A stretch of 64,000 bases of DNA from contig JAFAFU010000049.1 in assembly GCA_023423335.1 (NCBI GenBank), forward strand, positions 1-64,000, read 5' to 3'. Positions 35,640-44,188 of the stretch are shown piece by piece; position 1 is the stretch's first letter; every line of letters begins with the position of its first letter. The stretch comes from Bacillota bacterium (GTDB lineage: Bacteria; Bacillota; Clostridia; Lachnospirales; Lachnospiraceae). A model generated the notes under the pieces. The model was not told the DNA's origin and did no database searches. It saw nothing but the letters and a program-made list of their open reading frames with translations. The translations under genes and the position numbers were made by a program.

Positions 35640-35831
35640 ATGGTATAATATCGATAGATATTATACCGGCGCCGAACGCAGTGAGTGCGCATCCTGGCAC
35701 GAAGTGCCAATACCATGGGCGCTTGCGCATATGGTATAATGTCGACAGACATTATACCGCGCCAACCGAAGTGAGTACGCATCCTGGCACAACGTGCCAA
35801 TACCATGTGTTTTATACATGGTATCATGAGA
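35640..35831. repeat. Tandem ~90-bp hairpin repeat in the LuxR gene leader
   Basis: Two units (35640-35730, 35731-35817) and the start of a third (35818-35831). Each unit opens with ATGGTATAAT, which is part of a hairpin (GGTATAATATC, GATA, GATATTATACC at 35642-35667; GGTATAATGTC, GACA, GACATTATACC at 35733-35758). Each also has AGTGAGTRCGCATCCTGGCA and a TGGCAC/GTGCCA hairpin. The two loop-stems differ by compensating changes, so the structure is kept while the sequence varies. TATAAT within each unit could be a -10 box. Confidence 0.75.
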
Positions 35832-35848
35832 AAAATGGGGGGATTTTT

Positions 35849-38380
35849 ATGGCCAGTAATCTATTAAATGAGAAATTCATACCGGTAAAATTACCTGACA
35901 TCTGTGCACCCAGACCTGCGCTTTTAAATACGTTCCATCAATATGCCAGGAGGCGGGTCATCCTCGTATCCGCCCCTGCCGGTTTTGGGAAGACAGTATC
36001 TACGCTCCTTTGGCTTGCGGCTTCGGGACGAAAAAGCATTTGGATCGGACTGGATGAATACGACGATTCCCCGGCTATATTTTATAAGCTGCTTTGCGCC
36101 GGAATTCTTTCCGCCTGCCCTGTGAGCGGCGCTATGGCGGAACTGCTCAAAAGTCCGGCCTTTGCAGCCTCGCCGGTGGAGCATACCATCAGCCTTCTGT
36201 CCGGTCTTGAACCTGACGCTGCGTCTTACGCGCTGGTGCTTGACGGCATGCACCTGATCAGAAGCAAAGAGATTAGAAAGTCCCTGTCCTTTGTTCTGAA
36301 ACGGCTGCCCATGTCCTTTGTGACATTGCTTCTGACCCGTGACGAGCATACCGATTACATGGAGTCCCCTATCAGCGAAGGAAAGGCTGCACAGATTACC
36401 TCCGGGGAGCTGATCTTTTCCGAGTTCGAGATACAGAGTTATTTCAAAGCCTGCGGCCGTTTTATTACGCCGGAGGAAGCTCGCGCGGTCAAAGCGATTA
36501 CCGGCGGCTGGGCCATCGGCGTCCATGTGGTCGCTGAGAGCGGGCAAATGGAGTCTGGGACGAAAAGTGATGAAGCTTTGGCGCGGTATATCAAGCATCA
36601 GATTTGGGATCAATGTGACGGGGACCTGCAAGAGTTCATGCTGAAAACCTGCCCGGCGGATGAAATGACCGTGGAGCTTGCAAACCGCCTGACGGGCAGG
36701 GGAGACAGCGAAGCCCTACTGGACAAGCTCTGTGCCGCCAACTCCTTTGTCAGCCGTCCGGATAGGGAGCATTACCGGTATTACCATATATTTTTGGAAT
36801 TCTTAAGAAGCATGCTGGAAGCGGCTACAGGCTTTGATAAAGCCGGCCTGTACAAAACCGCCGCCGCCTACTACCGGGAAAGGGGCGAATATTACAGCAG
36901 TATACGCTTTGCGGTAAAAGCGAGGGATTTTGAAACCCTTACCTCTGACATGCTGGAGATGCACGAATACAGCGCCTCCGCTGGCGTTTCCCTGCAGGAC
37001 CTTTCCCTTTTGGGGGACAGTATCCCGGAGAGCTTTACGGACGATGACCCCTATCTTTTCATCAGCCATACCTGGTACTATTATCTGCTTGGCGATGCAG
37101 CGCGGTTTTGTGCCTGTCTGGATCGGCTGTATGTCAGGCTGCCTGAAATTGTGCAGCATCATAAACCCTTCATCAAGCATACGCTTTTTATGGCGTCCAT
37201 TGATTTTCGCCGCCCAATGTTCAGCATATCGGAGCTGCTGACTCCCGAAGTCACCGCTGAAATTGCCCAGTACAAGGTCAGCGCGACCACGCTGATGAAA
37301 ACCCTGCCGTTTGTTCACCGCAGCCACAGGGATTACTCCGATTTTTTACCGGATATTGAAGGCAATATGCGCAGGACCGATCCGGTAGCTGCCACCCTGC
37401 TGGGCGGGGATTGCTCCCCGATATCCTTTTCACTGCGCGCCATGCTTTATTATGAAAAGAACCTGCTAAAGGAAGCAGACGCCTGCTGTACGCGGGCGGT
37501 ATCCGCACTTTTGCCCGATGCGACAGCCGAGTTCAGCTTCAGCGCAATCCTTACGCAGACAGCCATCCTGTTTGCACTTGGGCAAAATGCAGCGGCAGAA
37601 GCCAAGCTTGCCGGGATACAAAAGAGCATCACCGAGCAAAACGCGGAGTACCTGCTGCCTAATTTCAAGGCTTATGAAACCAGGCTGCGCTTGTCTGACG
37701 GCGATAAAAATGCCGCCTCCGCATGGTTTGAGCATTCTTTCGTGACGCCTGCCAAGGACTTGGAGCTGTATCGGATTTTTCAGCATTTCACGACGGCCAG
37801 AGCCTGTATCGTTCTGGCAAAAACCGAGGAAGCCATACGCTACATCAGGGGGCTCAAAAAGCTGGGCGAGGATTTTCGCCGCCCCCTTGACATAGCGGAA
37901 GCAAGCGTTTTGCAGGCAAGCCTTGAGTGGGCGTTGGGCAAAAGAAAGGAAGCGCAGAATACGCTGGAGCTTGCGCTGACCGCCGCACAGGAATATGGCT
38001 ATGTACGAATCTTTGCGGAGGAAGGCGCGGCAGTGCTGCCCATTCTTCGAAAAATCTCCCAAAGAGCGGAGCGGGAAGGCTGTACAGGCGCACTGAAGCC
38101 ACACTACATCCATGAGGTCACCCTTGCTGCTTATGAACAGTCCAAACGAAAAAAAGGACTTACCGTCCATCTGAATCCGAAGGCTGTCAAGCTGTCAAAG
38201 CAGCAAAAGCATATTCTGATACTGCTTTCAAAGGGATATAAATACAAGGAGATTGTGGAGCATACCGGACTTACGATTCACACGGTCAAATCCCATGCCA
38301 CTGCCGCCTACAGTAAGCTGGATGTAAACAATTCCATGGATGCCGTGCTGAAAGCGCGGGAGCTGGGACTGATGGAATAG
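35849..38380 (+). CDS. MalT/LAL-type LuxR transcriptional regulator
   Basis: STAND-ATPase activator of 843 residues. N-terminal NTPase with Walker A SAPAGFGKT (about 41-49) and the following LWLAASGRKSIWIGLDEYDD, typical of MalT; a Walker B-like YALVLDGMHLI. A TPR-like helical middle (about 360-740) would sense the inducer. The C-terminal LuxR helix-turn-helix (about 775-843) includes LSKQQKHILILLSKGYKYKE and TIHTVKSH. ATG 35849 has GGGGGG ahead; the frame extends upstream through the tandem repeat without homology. It is divergent from the giant surface-protein operon and is its likely activator. Its Gly/Ala-rich, GC-richer coding style differs from the AT-rich genes downstream. Confidence 0.88.
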   Translation: MASNLLNEKFIPVKLPDICAPRPALLNTFHQYARRRVILVSAPAGFGKTVSTLLWLAASGRKSIWIGLDEYDDSPAIFYKLLCAGILSACPVSGAMAELLKSPAFAASPVEHTISLLSGLEPDAASYALVLDGMHLIRSKEIRKSLSFVLKRLPMSFVTLLLTRDEHTDYMESPISEGKAAQITSGELIFSEFEIQSYFKACGRFITPEEARAVKAITGGWAIGVHVVAESGQMESGTKSDEALARYIKHQIWDQCDGDLQEFMLKTCPADEMTVELANRLTGRGDSEALLDKLCAANSFVSRPDREHYRYYHIFLEFLRSMLEAATGFDKAGLYKTAAAYYRERGEYYSSIRFAVKARDFETLTSDMLEMHEYSASAGVSLQDLSLLGDSIPESFTDDDPYLFISHTWYYYLLGDAARFCACLDRLYVRLPEIVQHHKPFIKHTLFMASIDFRRPMFSISELLTPEVTAEIAQYKVSATTLMKTLPFVHRSHRDYSDFLPDIEGNMRRTDPVAATLLGGDCSPISFSLRAMLYYEKNLLKEADACCTRAVSALLPDATAEFSFSAILTQTAILFALGQNAAAEAKLAGIQKSITEQNAEYLLPNFKAYETRLRLSDGDKNAASAWFEHSFVTPAKDLELYRIFQHFTTARACIVLAKTEEAIRYIRGLKKLGEDFRRPLDIAEASVLQASLEWALGKRKEAQNTLELALTAAQEYGYVRIFAEEGAAVLPILRKISQRAEREGCTGALKPHYIHEVTLAAYEQSKRKKGLTVHLNPKAVKLSKQQKHILILLSKGYKYKEIVEHTGLTIHTVKSHATAAYSKLDVNNSMDAVLKARELGLME

Positions 38381-38422
38381 TAGTCGCAGGCTTTTCCGGA
38401 TCAGCAGGCGTATCTATCTCAT

Positions 38423-38450
38423 CCCTGCCTGTTACGGCAGGGAAATTTTC
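38423..38450 (+). terminator. Terminator of the LuxR gene
   Basis: CCCTGCC, six-base loop, GGCAGGG followed by AAATTTTC, 43 bases after the stop. The T-run is short. Confidence 0.55.
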
Positions 38451-38692
38451 ATCGTCAGATAAATATGTCCGTCTGTTAACCTGCGGCCCTGCGGCGCGTT
38501 CCTTCGAGAACGCTTTTTACATGCTGGAAAAGGAAGAGGCAGGGAGCCTATCGCCGCAGACCTTCCTGCACCGGAGCAGAGGGTGAATAACATAAAAGCC
38601 GATTCGTATTTTCTTTCGCCGTCAACAGATTTTTTATCGTTTCCCTGGCATGACGGTAGCCCTAACGATAAATTTCCTTTTTAGAGTTAAAA
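38451..38692. other. Non-coding stretch with a possible plus-strand coding relic
   Basis: From about 38451 to a TGA at 38586, one plus-strand frame reads SDKYVRLLTCGPAARSFENA and then FYMLEKEEAGSLSPQTFLHR, without start or ribosome-binding site; I cannot assign it. A dyad (TTTATCGTT with AACGATAAA, about 38633-38672) follows. No other feature is seen. Confidence 0.3.
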
Positions 38693-38749
38693 AATAGGAC
38701 TGTACCGGTGAAACCCTCTGTTTTCGGGTTCCTTTGGTATAGTCCTATT
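38693..38749 (-). terminator. Terminator of the MerR mini-gene
   Basis: AATAGGACTATACC pairs with GGTACAGTCCTATT (one mismatch), followed on the minus strand by six T. It lies just after the stop of the truncated MerR frame. Confidence 0.8.
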
Positions 38750-38760
38750 ATATCGTCATC

Positions 38761-38841
38761 TTAATACCGTAAAGCTCGTGCTGAAACATTAAACTGACTT
38801 GATAATTGACGTATGGTGAGTATCAGATTTCCTCCTTTCAT
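38761..38841 (-). pseudogene. Truncated MerR-family regulator (N-terminal HTH only)
   Basis: Minus-strand frame of 26 codons: after GGAGG it reads LTIRQLSSQFNVSARALRY and then TAA. This is the first helix-turn-helix of a MerR regulator up to the Tyr before the usual YYE. The codon where ATG is expected, seven bases after GGAGG, is ATA; an upstream ATG at 38841 is in frame but ahead of the ribosome-binding site. Promoter and terminator remain intact around it, so this is either a gene relic or a tiny transcript. A sequencing error seems less likely because the terminator follows at once. Confidence 0.65.
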
Positions 38842-38848
38842 CAAAATC

Positions 38849-38879
38849 ATTATACAAGTTTCCGCGACGGAAGAGTCAA
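38849..38879 (-). promoter_or_regulatory. MerR-type promoter with 19-bp spacer (mini-gene)
   Basis: Minus strand TTGACT (38874-38879), 19 bases, TATAAT (38849-38854). The spacer holds the dyad TTCCG-TCG-CGGAA, the expected MerR operator position. Confidence 0.7.
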
Positions 38880-38975
38880 GAGTAAAAACAAAAATATTTG
38901 ACAGGAATTTATACCATATGAGCAAAAACCAATATCATGTAACCTTTGGCTATATCGTTCCTTTATCAACATTCC

Positions 38976-39590
38976 TTATATTTCAATAATAGGTACATAT
39001 GCAATGAATGCATTAGTTTTGTAGTTATGATATTCTATTTCCTGAGCTCCGTTTTCATTGAATTTATATCCATGCTCCGGCATTATCTTCTCTCTCATAT
39101 AGATAAATAACTCATGGTTTTCACATCTCTCTTTGCCAAGAAGCCTTGCGGCATTTTCGTCGTTTAGTATCCGCATGAACTTTGAGGCCGGCATTTTGTA
39201 AATATCATAGCATTCGGCCTGTTTTTCTGTCGTTGTTTCCTGTCCAAACATCATACCTCTCGGAACTTTACCGCCCTGCCAGTAATCGATGCTGATTGCG
39301 GCATCCCAATCCGGATTGATTCTTTCCAGCTTTGGATTTGGTATAAGCTCCTGATAACGCCGCAATAACTTACCGATATCAGGCTCATCAATAAGATTTT
39401 CTGCATATGATATTGTTCCAACCCATACAACCTCAGGCCGCCCGACAATTTCAAAAACGGCCCCATTGACCTGAATCGTATCAATCAATCGCTCATTTTG
39501 AAATTTCTCTGCCAAATTAAGTATCTCCGGTATTTTCGGACTGTAGCTATTGGGAGTTGCCGGAGTTTGCTTTGTAACGGTATCTCTCAT
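38976..39590 (-). CDS. GyrI-like/effector-binding-domain protein with SYSP leader (cassette A)
   Basis: 204 residues. The first 27 carry the leader shared with four other proteins in this window (PNSYSPKIPEILNLAEK). The remainder looks like a GyrI-like effector-binding domain: a WVGTISYAEN-type first strand, YDIYKMPASKFMRIL in the middle and a C-terminal strand NAFIAYVPIIE preceded by acidic residues. Such domains bind small hydrophobic or cationic ligands in regulators such as Rob and BmrR; here there is no DNA-binding domain. It lies 79 bases downstream of the frameshifted AraC regulator, probably in one transcript. No membrane segment. Confidence 0.6.
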   Translation of the reverse strand: MRDTVTKQTPATPNSYSPKIPEILNLAEKFQNERLIDTIQVNGAVFEIVGRPEVVWVGTISYAENLIDEPDIGKLLRRYQELIPNPKLERINPDWDAAISIDYWQGGKVPRGMMFGQETTTEKQAECYDIYKMPASKFMRILNDENAARLLGKERCENHELFIYMREKIMPEHGYKFNENGAQEIEYHNYKTNAFIAYVPIIEI

Positions 39591-39669
39591 GTTTCTGCAC
39601 CCCTTTTTAGTTTTATGTTCTTATTTTACCATACCATAATAAATCTATATTATCATTTTGTACCAATTT

Positions 39670-40964
39670 TTAAGTCAGACGCTTCTGTTTGACTTTACAA
39701 TACATTCTGATTTTCGGGTTGTTAAAGCCCTCTTTCACATCGTATACCGCAAAAATATCTTTTTTATCGGCGGTCATGCCGTTATCCGACGCAAAAGAAA
39801 GCAGCATGTCGGTGTATCGGTCATAATCTCCCAGGACGCTGCTTTCCAGAACAAGATAGTTACCGTTGCTTATGGAAAAGCTCTTTATATTTTTATCATC
39901 TGAAATCTGCAGTTGAGAATTTACCCGGACACCGCAAACACAAGAGTTTATGTCTTTGCGGACATAGAACTCCTTAGCGGATTTTATGATATACCGGTAG
40001 TTATTCGATAAATAGTTAATTACCGTTTTAGATGCGGTCTTCTCAGCGTAATATCCTATGGCTTTTGCGGCAATAAAATGAAATCTGGGATTGTGTACCA
40101 AAATAATCTTTGTTTCTTCGCCGCGCTTTTTGATCGGAAGGTAAAGCTTCAGCTTAACGGGCTTTCCGTTTCTCAATATGTATTCTTCGTAGTACGGCTC
40201 ATTTGCATATTCAAACATACTGTTTTGCAGCCAGGAAGAGTATAGATAATCCCATGCGATGTTGATTTTTCGCTCATCGTTTTGCACGTCTGATGTGGCA
40301 AATATGGCGGTGAAAGGCTCCCTCCCGTGCGATATTTCAAATCCGCATGACTCTAATTTGTTATAATTTCTATCTGTGTCTGTCAGATATAATTCATAAT
40401 AAAATTTACCGCCGTCCTGATCTGCGTTCCTGCCAAAAATTCGGCCGGTGTAATCCGGAACCGTATGCAAAAAAATGCTGATCGCTTTGGTTTCGATGTT
40501 TTTTAGGCTTGAATGATTAAAACGTATACAAAGCGTCCTCGGAATAGTTTCGTTTGATACTGTGACGGATTGCAGGGATTCTCCGTTGAAGGGCGGAAAG
40601 AAATAATAAGCATCACAGCCTTTATATGTAAGCGGTGTCATATTAAGCGCTTGTTTCACCGCACGGCAAAATGCCTGCTGAGAAGAATATCCACACTGAT
40701 AAGCAATCTCCGCAAGCGGAAAGTCAGATGCCTTAACAGGGCTAACGCATTGGAAAGCCGCCGTCTACGGATATATTCTTTCACAGGATGGCCTGTTAGG
40801 CTGTAAAAATCCCGGTAAAGCTGGGTATGTGAAACATAGCCGGCATTCGTAAGCCGTTCGATATCCAAATCAGAAATTAAATTATTTTCGATATATCGGA
40901 TGAGGCTGCTCATGTATTCACTTTTATAAATTGCTTTATCCATCGCTTTATCCCTATCGTTCAA
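39670..40964 (-). pseudogene. Rob-like AraC regulator broken by a one-base frameshift (cassette A)
   Basis: The start at 40964 encodes an N-terminal AraC helix-turn-helix (YVSHTQLYRDFYSLTGHPVK, then RRRLSNALALL). The frame then shifts. A second open frame ends at 39670 and continues the family sequence (MTPLTYKG, YYFFPPFNGESLQSVTV). Near 40731-40736 the bases read CCTTAAC, where one more T would restore LLKASDF, AEIAYQCGYSSQQ and the rest, as in the intact regulator at 59844-61118. The repaired length would be about 430 residues with two GyrI-like domains. A deletion in a short T-run, phase variation, or a sequencing error are all possible. Confidence 0.8.
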
Positions 40965-40998
40965 CTATTCCTGAGGCAGTCCTGGTAAAGATCCTTAA

Positions 40999-41673
40999 TT
41001 ATTTACCCGATATTCTTCCTGGAATCTGATTGTCCTTAAGCGGAATATAAAAACACATTTCAGGATTATCGGAGCTTGTATTTTTATACACTTCAATATG
41101 TGCACATCCGCAATCAACGTCGCCGTTTTTTATTTTATACACTCCATGGTCAGAGTTAAAGAATTCAACCTCATCTCTATGCTCCGGAAGCCATACGTTG
41201 CTTATATATTCACCGGCAGTTTTCATCGCGTCGCCCGGACCGTCGGTTCCTCCTAATAATTTTTCCGTGTTGTCGGCCCTGAACGTGATAACGGCAAAAT
41301 TTTTAAGTCCGGTATCCACGCCAGTAATTCCTTCCGGCAGATTATCAAGTGAATTCACCCGGCAGCCGAAAAAATAATTCCATCCGTTTATAAATTCAAT
41401 GCCGATTCCGACTTCCGTATACGGGTCATATTGATCCATTAATTTATCCTGATAATTATTATGGTAATCGTTTATATTACCAAATTCAGCCTGCCACGGT
41501 ACACCTGCCATTTTAAATGTTTCGAGGTATGATTCCCGCTCCAGGTAAAATTCAAAATCTTTATATTTCTGATATTTGTTTTCCGCCTTTTTTATTACGG
41601 CTTCCACAATGCTCGGCTTTTCGTTCGGACTATAACCTTCCGGTTTTGGATTCGGTTTCTTTGCTGTACTCAT
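40999..41673 (-). CDS. GyrI-like/effector-binding-domain protein with SYSP leader (cassette B)
   Basis: 224 residues starting MSTAKKPNPKPEGYSPNEKP, the shared leader. The body has EVGIGIEFINGWNYFFGCRV, FAVITFRADN, NVWLPEHRDEVEFFN and the ending PEMCFYIPLKD, the order of motifs in the GyrI-like AraC effector-binding fold; two pairs of Cys in DVDCGCAHIEVY may matter. ATG 41673 follows AGAAGGG by nine bases; an ATG three codons upstream sits on that site. It lies 62 bases after the AraC regulator at 41736-42998 on the same strand. Likely to bind the same or a related ligand as its neighbour (inference). Confidence 0.65.
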   Translation of the reverse strand: MSTAKKPNPKPEGYSPNEKPSIVEAVIKKAENKYQKYKDFEFYLERESYLETFKMAGVPWQAEFGNINDYHNNYQDKLMDQYDPYTEVGIGIEFINGWNYFFGCRVNSLDNLPEGITGVDTGLKNFAVITFRADNTEKLLGGTDGPGDAMKTAGEYISNVWLPEHRDEVEFFNSDHGVYKIKNGDVDCGCAHIEVYKNTSSDNPEMCFYIPLKDNQIPGRISGK

Positions 41674-41735
41674 AATCTTCATCCCTTCTGAAATTTGATA
41701 CCTTTATTATATCCAACCCGGTCAAGCCTGCCTTA

Positions 41736-42998
41736 TCATATTCTGCCATCTTTTATTTTAATTTGAGATTTTACTATGATTTCTTTTTGACTTGATCCTT
41801 TCGATATATCGTAAATTGAAAAAGGTATTCCTTCTGCTTCAAAACCGTGATCCTGCAACCATTTTAATAAAACTTGCTCATATTCATTGCCGCTTCCATA
41901 GCAGGAGCCTTCTAAAACTGCATACAAACCTTTAGGGATTGACCGTATTTCTACACTTTTGCCAGCAGGAATGTTTATTGGACTTTTTATATGCATTCCA
42001 CAAGTATAACAGCTGCCAATTTTGGAAACATAAAATTCTTTTTGCGACTTTAAAAGAAAAGGATAATGGTCGGCGATAAATTCGGCGACCATATTTGATG
42101 CCGATTTCTCCGCATTTATCCCTGCTTTTGCAGCTGCAACAAATAATCTGTCATCAAAATACTTCACGCTTATTTTATAGAAGTTTTCTCTCGGTTTCAC
42201 CGGGAGGTACAGAATAAGCTTTTTTATAATATTAGTTCTGACGATGTATTCTTCAAAATATGGGATGTTATCTTGTTCAAACATACTGTTTTTCAACCAG
42301 TGACCGTATAAAAAGTCCCATGAGGCATGAATATCCTGTTCATTGTTTTTTACCGTAGCGCAGGCAAAAACAGCAGTATAGCCGGGAATTACGGTGATAT
42401 CGTTAAAAGAAGCCCGCCTTATTTTCCTTATGTATTCATTGCTGTATTCAATATATAATTCGTAGCAAAAACGATTGCCGCTTTGCAATCCGTTTCTGCC
42501 GAGTAATTTGCCGGTATATTCAGGGATAATAGTTTGCAAATAAGAAACAGCCCTGTTTTCAATTCCGGTTAATTGTGAATGATAAAATTTTAAACAACAC
42601 ATTTGAGGTATTGTCTGGCTCTTAACGACTATTTGTTTCATTTTTATACCGTCATGCAAAGGAAAGTAATATATATCCATACTATTCCGATACTCGGTCG
42701 GGGTTATATTAAGCAATAATTTTATATCTCTGCATAATGCCTGCCCGGAACTATAACCACATAAAAAAGCAATATCCGTTACTGATATTTCCGAATATTT
42801 TAACAGACTTAATGCCTTTGATAATTTTCGTTTGCGAATATATTCGTTTACCGAATGACCGGTAAACGAATAAAAATCCCGGTATAACTGACGTGGAGAT
42901 ACAAAGCATTCCGATGAAAGCTTTTCCACATTAATTTTTTCGGAAATGTTTTGTTCGATGTTTTCTATTATTGCTTGCATGTATGTTTTTGATTCCAT
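41736..42998 (-). CDS. Rob-like AraC regulator with two GyrI-like domains (cassette B)
   Basis: 420 residues. The N-terminal AraC DNA-binding domain (about 8-108) includes CFVSPRQLYRDFYSFTGHSV and SVTDIAFLCGYSSGQALCRD, ending at TPTEYRN. Unlike classical AraC proteins the helix-turn-helix is N-terminal, as in Rob. Two GyrI-like units follow: about 120-275 (SQTIPQMCCLKFYHSQL to KKLILYLPVK) and 280-420 (DRLFVAAAKAGINAEKSA to IIVKSQIK). The end of each unit has the strand pattern that closes a GyrI domain. Presumed activator or repressor of the adjacent small effector-binding gene. Confidence 0.8.
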   Translation of the reverse strand: MESKTYMQAIIENIEQNISEKINVEKLSSECFVSPRQLYRDFYSFTGHSVNEYIRKRKLSKALSLLKYSEISVTDIAFLCGYSSGQALCRDIKLLLNITPTEYRNSMDIYYFPLHDGIKMKQIVVKSQTIPQMCCLKFYHSQLTGIENRAVSYLQTIIPEYTGKLLGRNGLQSGNRFCYELYIEYSNEYIRKIRRASFNDITVIPGYTAVFACATVKNNEQDIHASWDFLYGHWLKNSMFEQDNIPYFEEYIVRTNIIKKLILYLPVKPRENFYKISVKYFDDRLFVAAAKAGINAEKSASNMVAEFIADHYPFLLKSQKEFYVSKIGSCYTCGMHIKSPINIPAGKSVEIRSIPKGLYAVLEGSCYGSGNEYEQVLLKWLQDHGFEAEGIPFSIYDISKGSSQKEIIVKSQIKIKDGRI

Positions 42999-43127
42999 AT
43001 AACTCCACTAATATAAGAAAATAAAGTAATATAAATAATCCATATTCTACCACAAAAAGGCAAATAAGTCTATTGCAAAACAACAGACTTATCCCGATAT
43101 TTCCATATAGTCCTTTCATTGGTTCAA

Positions 43128-43559
43128 TCAATGTTGCTCCAGATAAAATTGATAGCGCTCTTCATAAGGGATTTCTCGAATAATCTGGTTAATTGTCCAC
43201 GTGTAACCGAAAGGGTCTGTAATTTCTGCATGTTTTGTACCCATAAACTCGGACACCTCCTGCCCAACCACAGCGCCATTCTCTATGGCTCTTTTCAGCA
43301 CAGCTTCCGTATCGTCCACAATCATCTGAAGCCATATGGAGTCTGTCTCACCTTTTTTGGGGGGATAACAGCTATAAGACGCATTCTCATCAATCAGCCG
43401 TAATTCAACGTTTCCAACTATTACATTGGCCTCGTTTTCACCTTTTTTGTCGGGAAAATGAAATACATCGCCCCGTTTGGCATCAAATACCCTTTCGTAA
43501 AATACCATCGCCTCCATCGCATTGGCTACAACCATGTTCAATGTTAATTTACTACCCAT
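43128..43559 (-). CDS. VOC-superfamily protein, PhnB-like
   Basis: 143 residues with two beta-alpha-beta-beta-beta units (TLNMVVANAMEAMVFYERVF and IWLQMIVDDTEAVLKRAI) ending ITDPFGYTWTINQ. PhnB-like glyoxalase/bleomycin-resistance fold; members bind metals and small ligands, and many have no known reaction. Metal ligands are not all obvious. It is a stand-alone gene between two regulator cassettes. The start has AGGAGTGA ahead. Confidence 0.8.
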   Translation of the reverse strand: MGSKLTLNMVVANAMEAMVFYERVFDAKRGDVFHFPDKKGENEANVIVGNVELRLIDENASYSCYPPKKGETDSIWLQMIVDDTEAVLKRAIENGAVVGQEVSEFMGTKHAEITDPFGYTWTINQIIREIPYEERYQFYLEQH

Positions 43560-43664
43560 ATTTTTTCACTCCTTTTTGTAATAGCATAGAAAATAGATTC
43601 TGTTAAAATTCCGCTAAGCACAGATAAATCCCTGCTTATCTGCGTTTTATATAAGTATTACACA

Positions 43665-44105
43665 TCAATTCATCTTTGCTTCATTCCTATATTCACCCTT
43701 TGCCGGGTCGGCGAAATATACTTGCGGTGAAAATCCTGCTGCGTCATACACGCGGTGCAACTCGTCACGGGTCGGCACCAAACAGGCTGGGCGCATGGCA
43801 TGGCCGGTGATAATATCGGCCAGCGTATAGTTGACATCGCAGCGCCAACCGTCACTGCCGTTTATAAAACCATACCCCTGGCCGGAATAATCCATGAAAT
43901 AGGAAAACTCATTAGCAAATGGCACGTACCCGGGACAATTATGCTTTATTCCGGGAGGGATTTCGGTACTTTTGTCAGGTAATATAAACTCTCCGGGATA
44001 GCTCGATTCCTCCTGTGCCTGTTTTGCCATATTCAATATTTCCGGTCTTTTAGGACTGTAACTTTTCGGTTTTGTTTGATTCGGCTTTTTTACTGCGCCC
44101 CGCAT
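43665..44105 (-). CDS. Unknown protein with the shared SYSP leader (cassette C)
   Basis: 146 residues. The leader KKPNQTKPKSYSPKRPEILN is the same as in the other cassettes, but the body (FILPDKSTEIPPGIKHNCPG, NYTLADIITGHAMRPACLVP, then AAGFSPQVYFADPAKGEY) does not look like a GyrI-like domain. I do not recognise it. The start has AGGAGAG eight bases ahead, identical to cassette D. Upstream lies a relic of an AraC regulator 3' end in place of a regulator gene. Confidence 0.55.
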   Translation of the reverse strand: MRGAVKKPNQTKPKSYSPKRPEILNMAKQAQEESSYPGEFILPDKSTEIPPGIKHNCPGYVPFANEFSYFMDYSGQGYGFINGSDGWRCDVNYTLADIITGHAMRPACLVPTRDELHRVYDAAGFSPQVYFADPAKGEYRNEAKMN

Positions 44106-44188
44106 ATTTGCACTCTCCTATTGGTTTTCTTCTAATTTGTCAGACAGAATAAGACTTGTCTTATCATTTTGTACCAATTTTTACGGGG
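44106..44188. repeat. Relic of an AraC-regulator 3' end and cassette spacer
   Basis: On the minus strand the sequence reads CCCCGTAAAAATTGGTACAA and on to ATGATAAGAC. It encodes PVKIGTK and a stop, the C-terminus of the cassette D regulator (PVKVCTK). The following spacer down to AGGAGAGTGCAAATATG matches 59783-59860. The regulator body is missing and a GNAT gene abuts it. A weaker copy (TTGGTACAAAATGATAA) lies at 39650-39672. Confidence 0.7.

Noticed and set aside
43665..44105. Cassette C gene as a GyrI-like protein like its paralogues
   Set aside because: Only the leader matches; the body lacks the expected strand and ligand motifs, so I left it as unknown.
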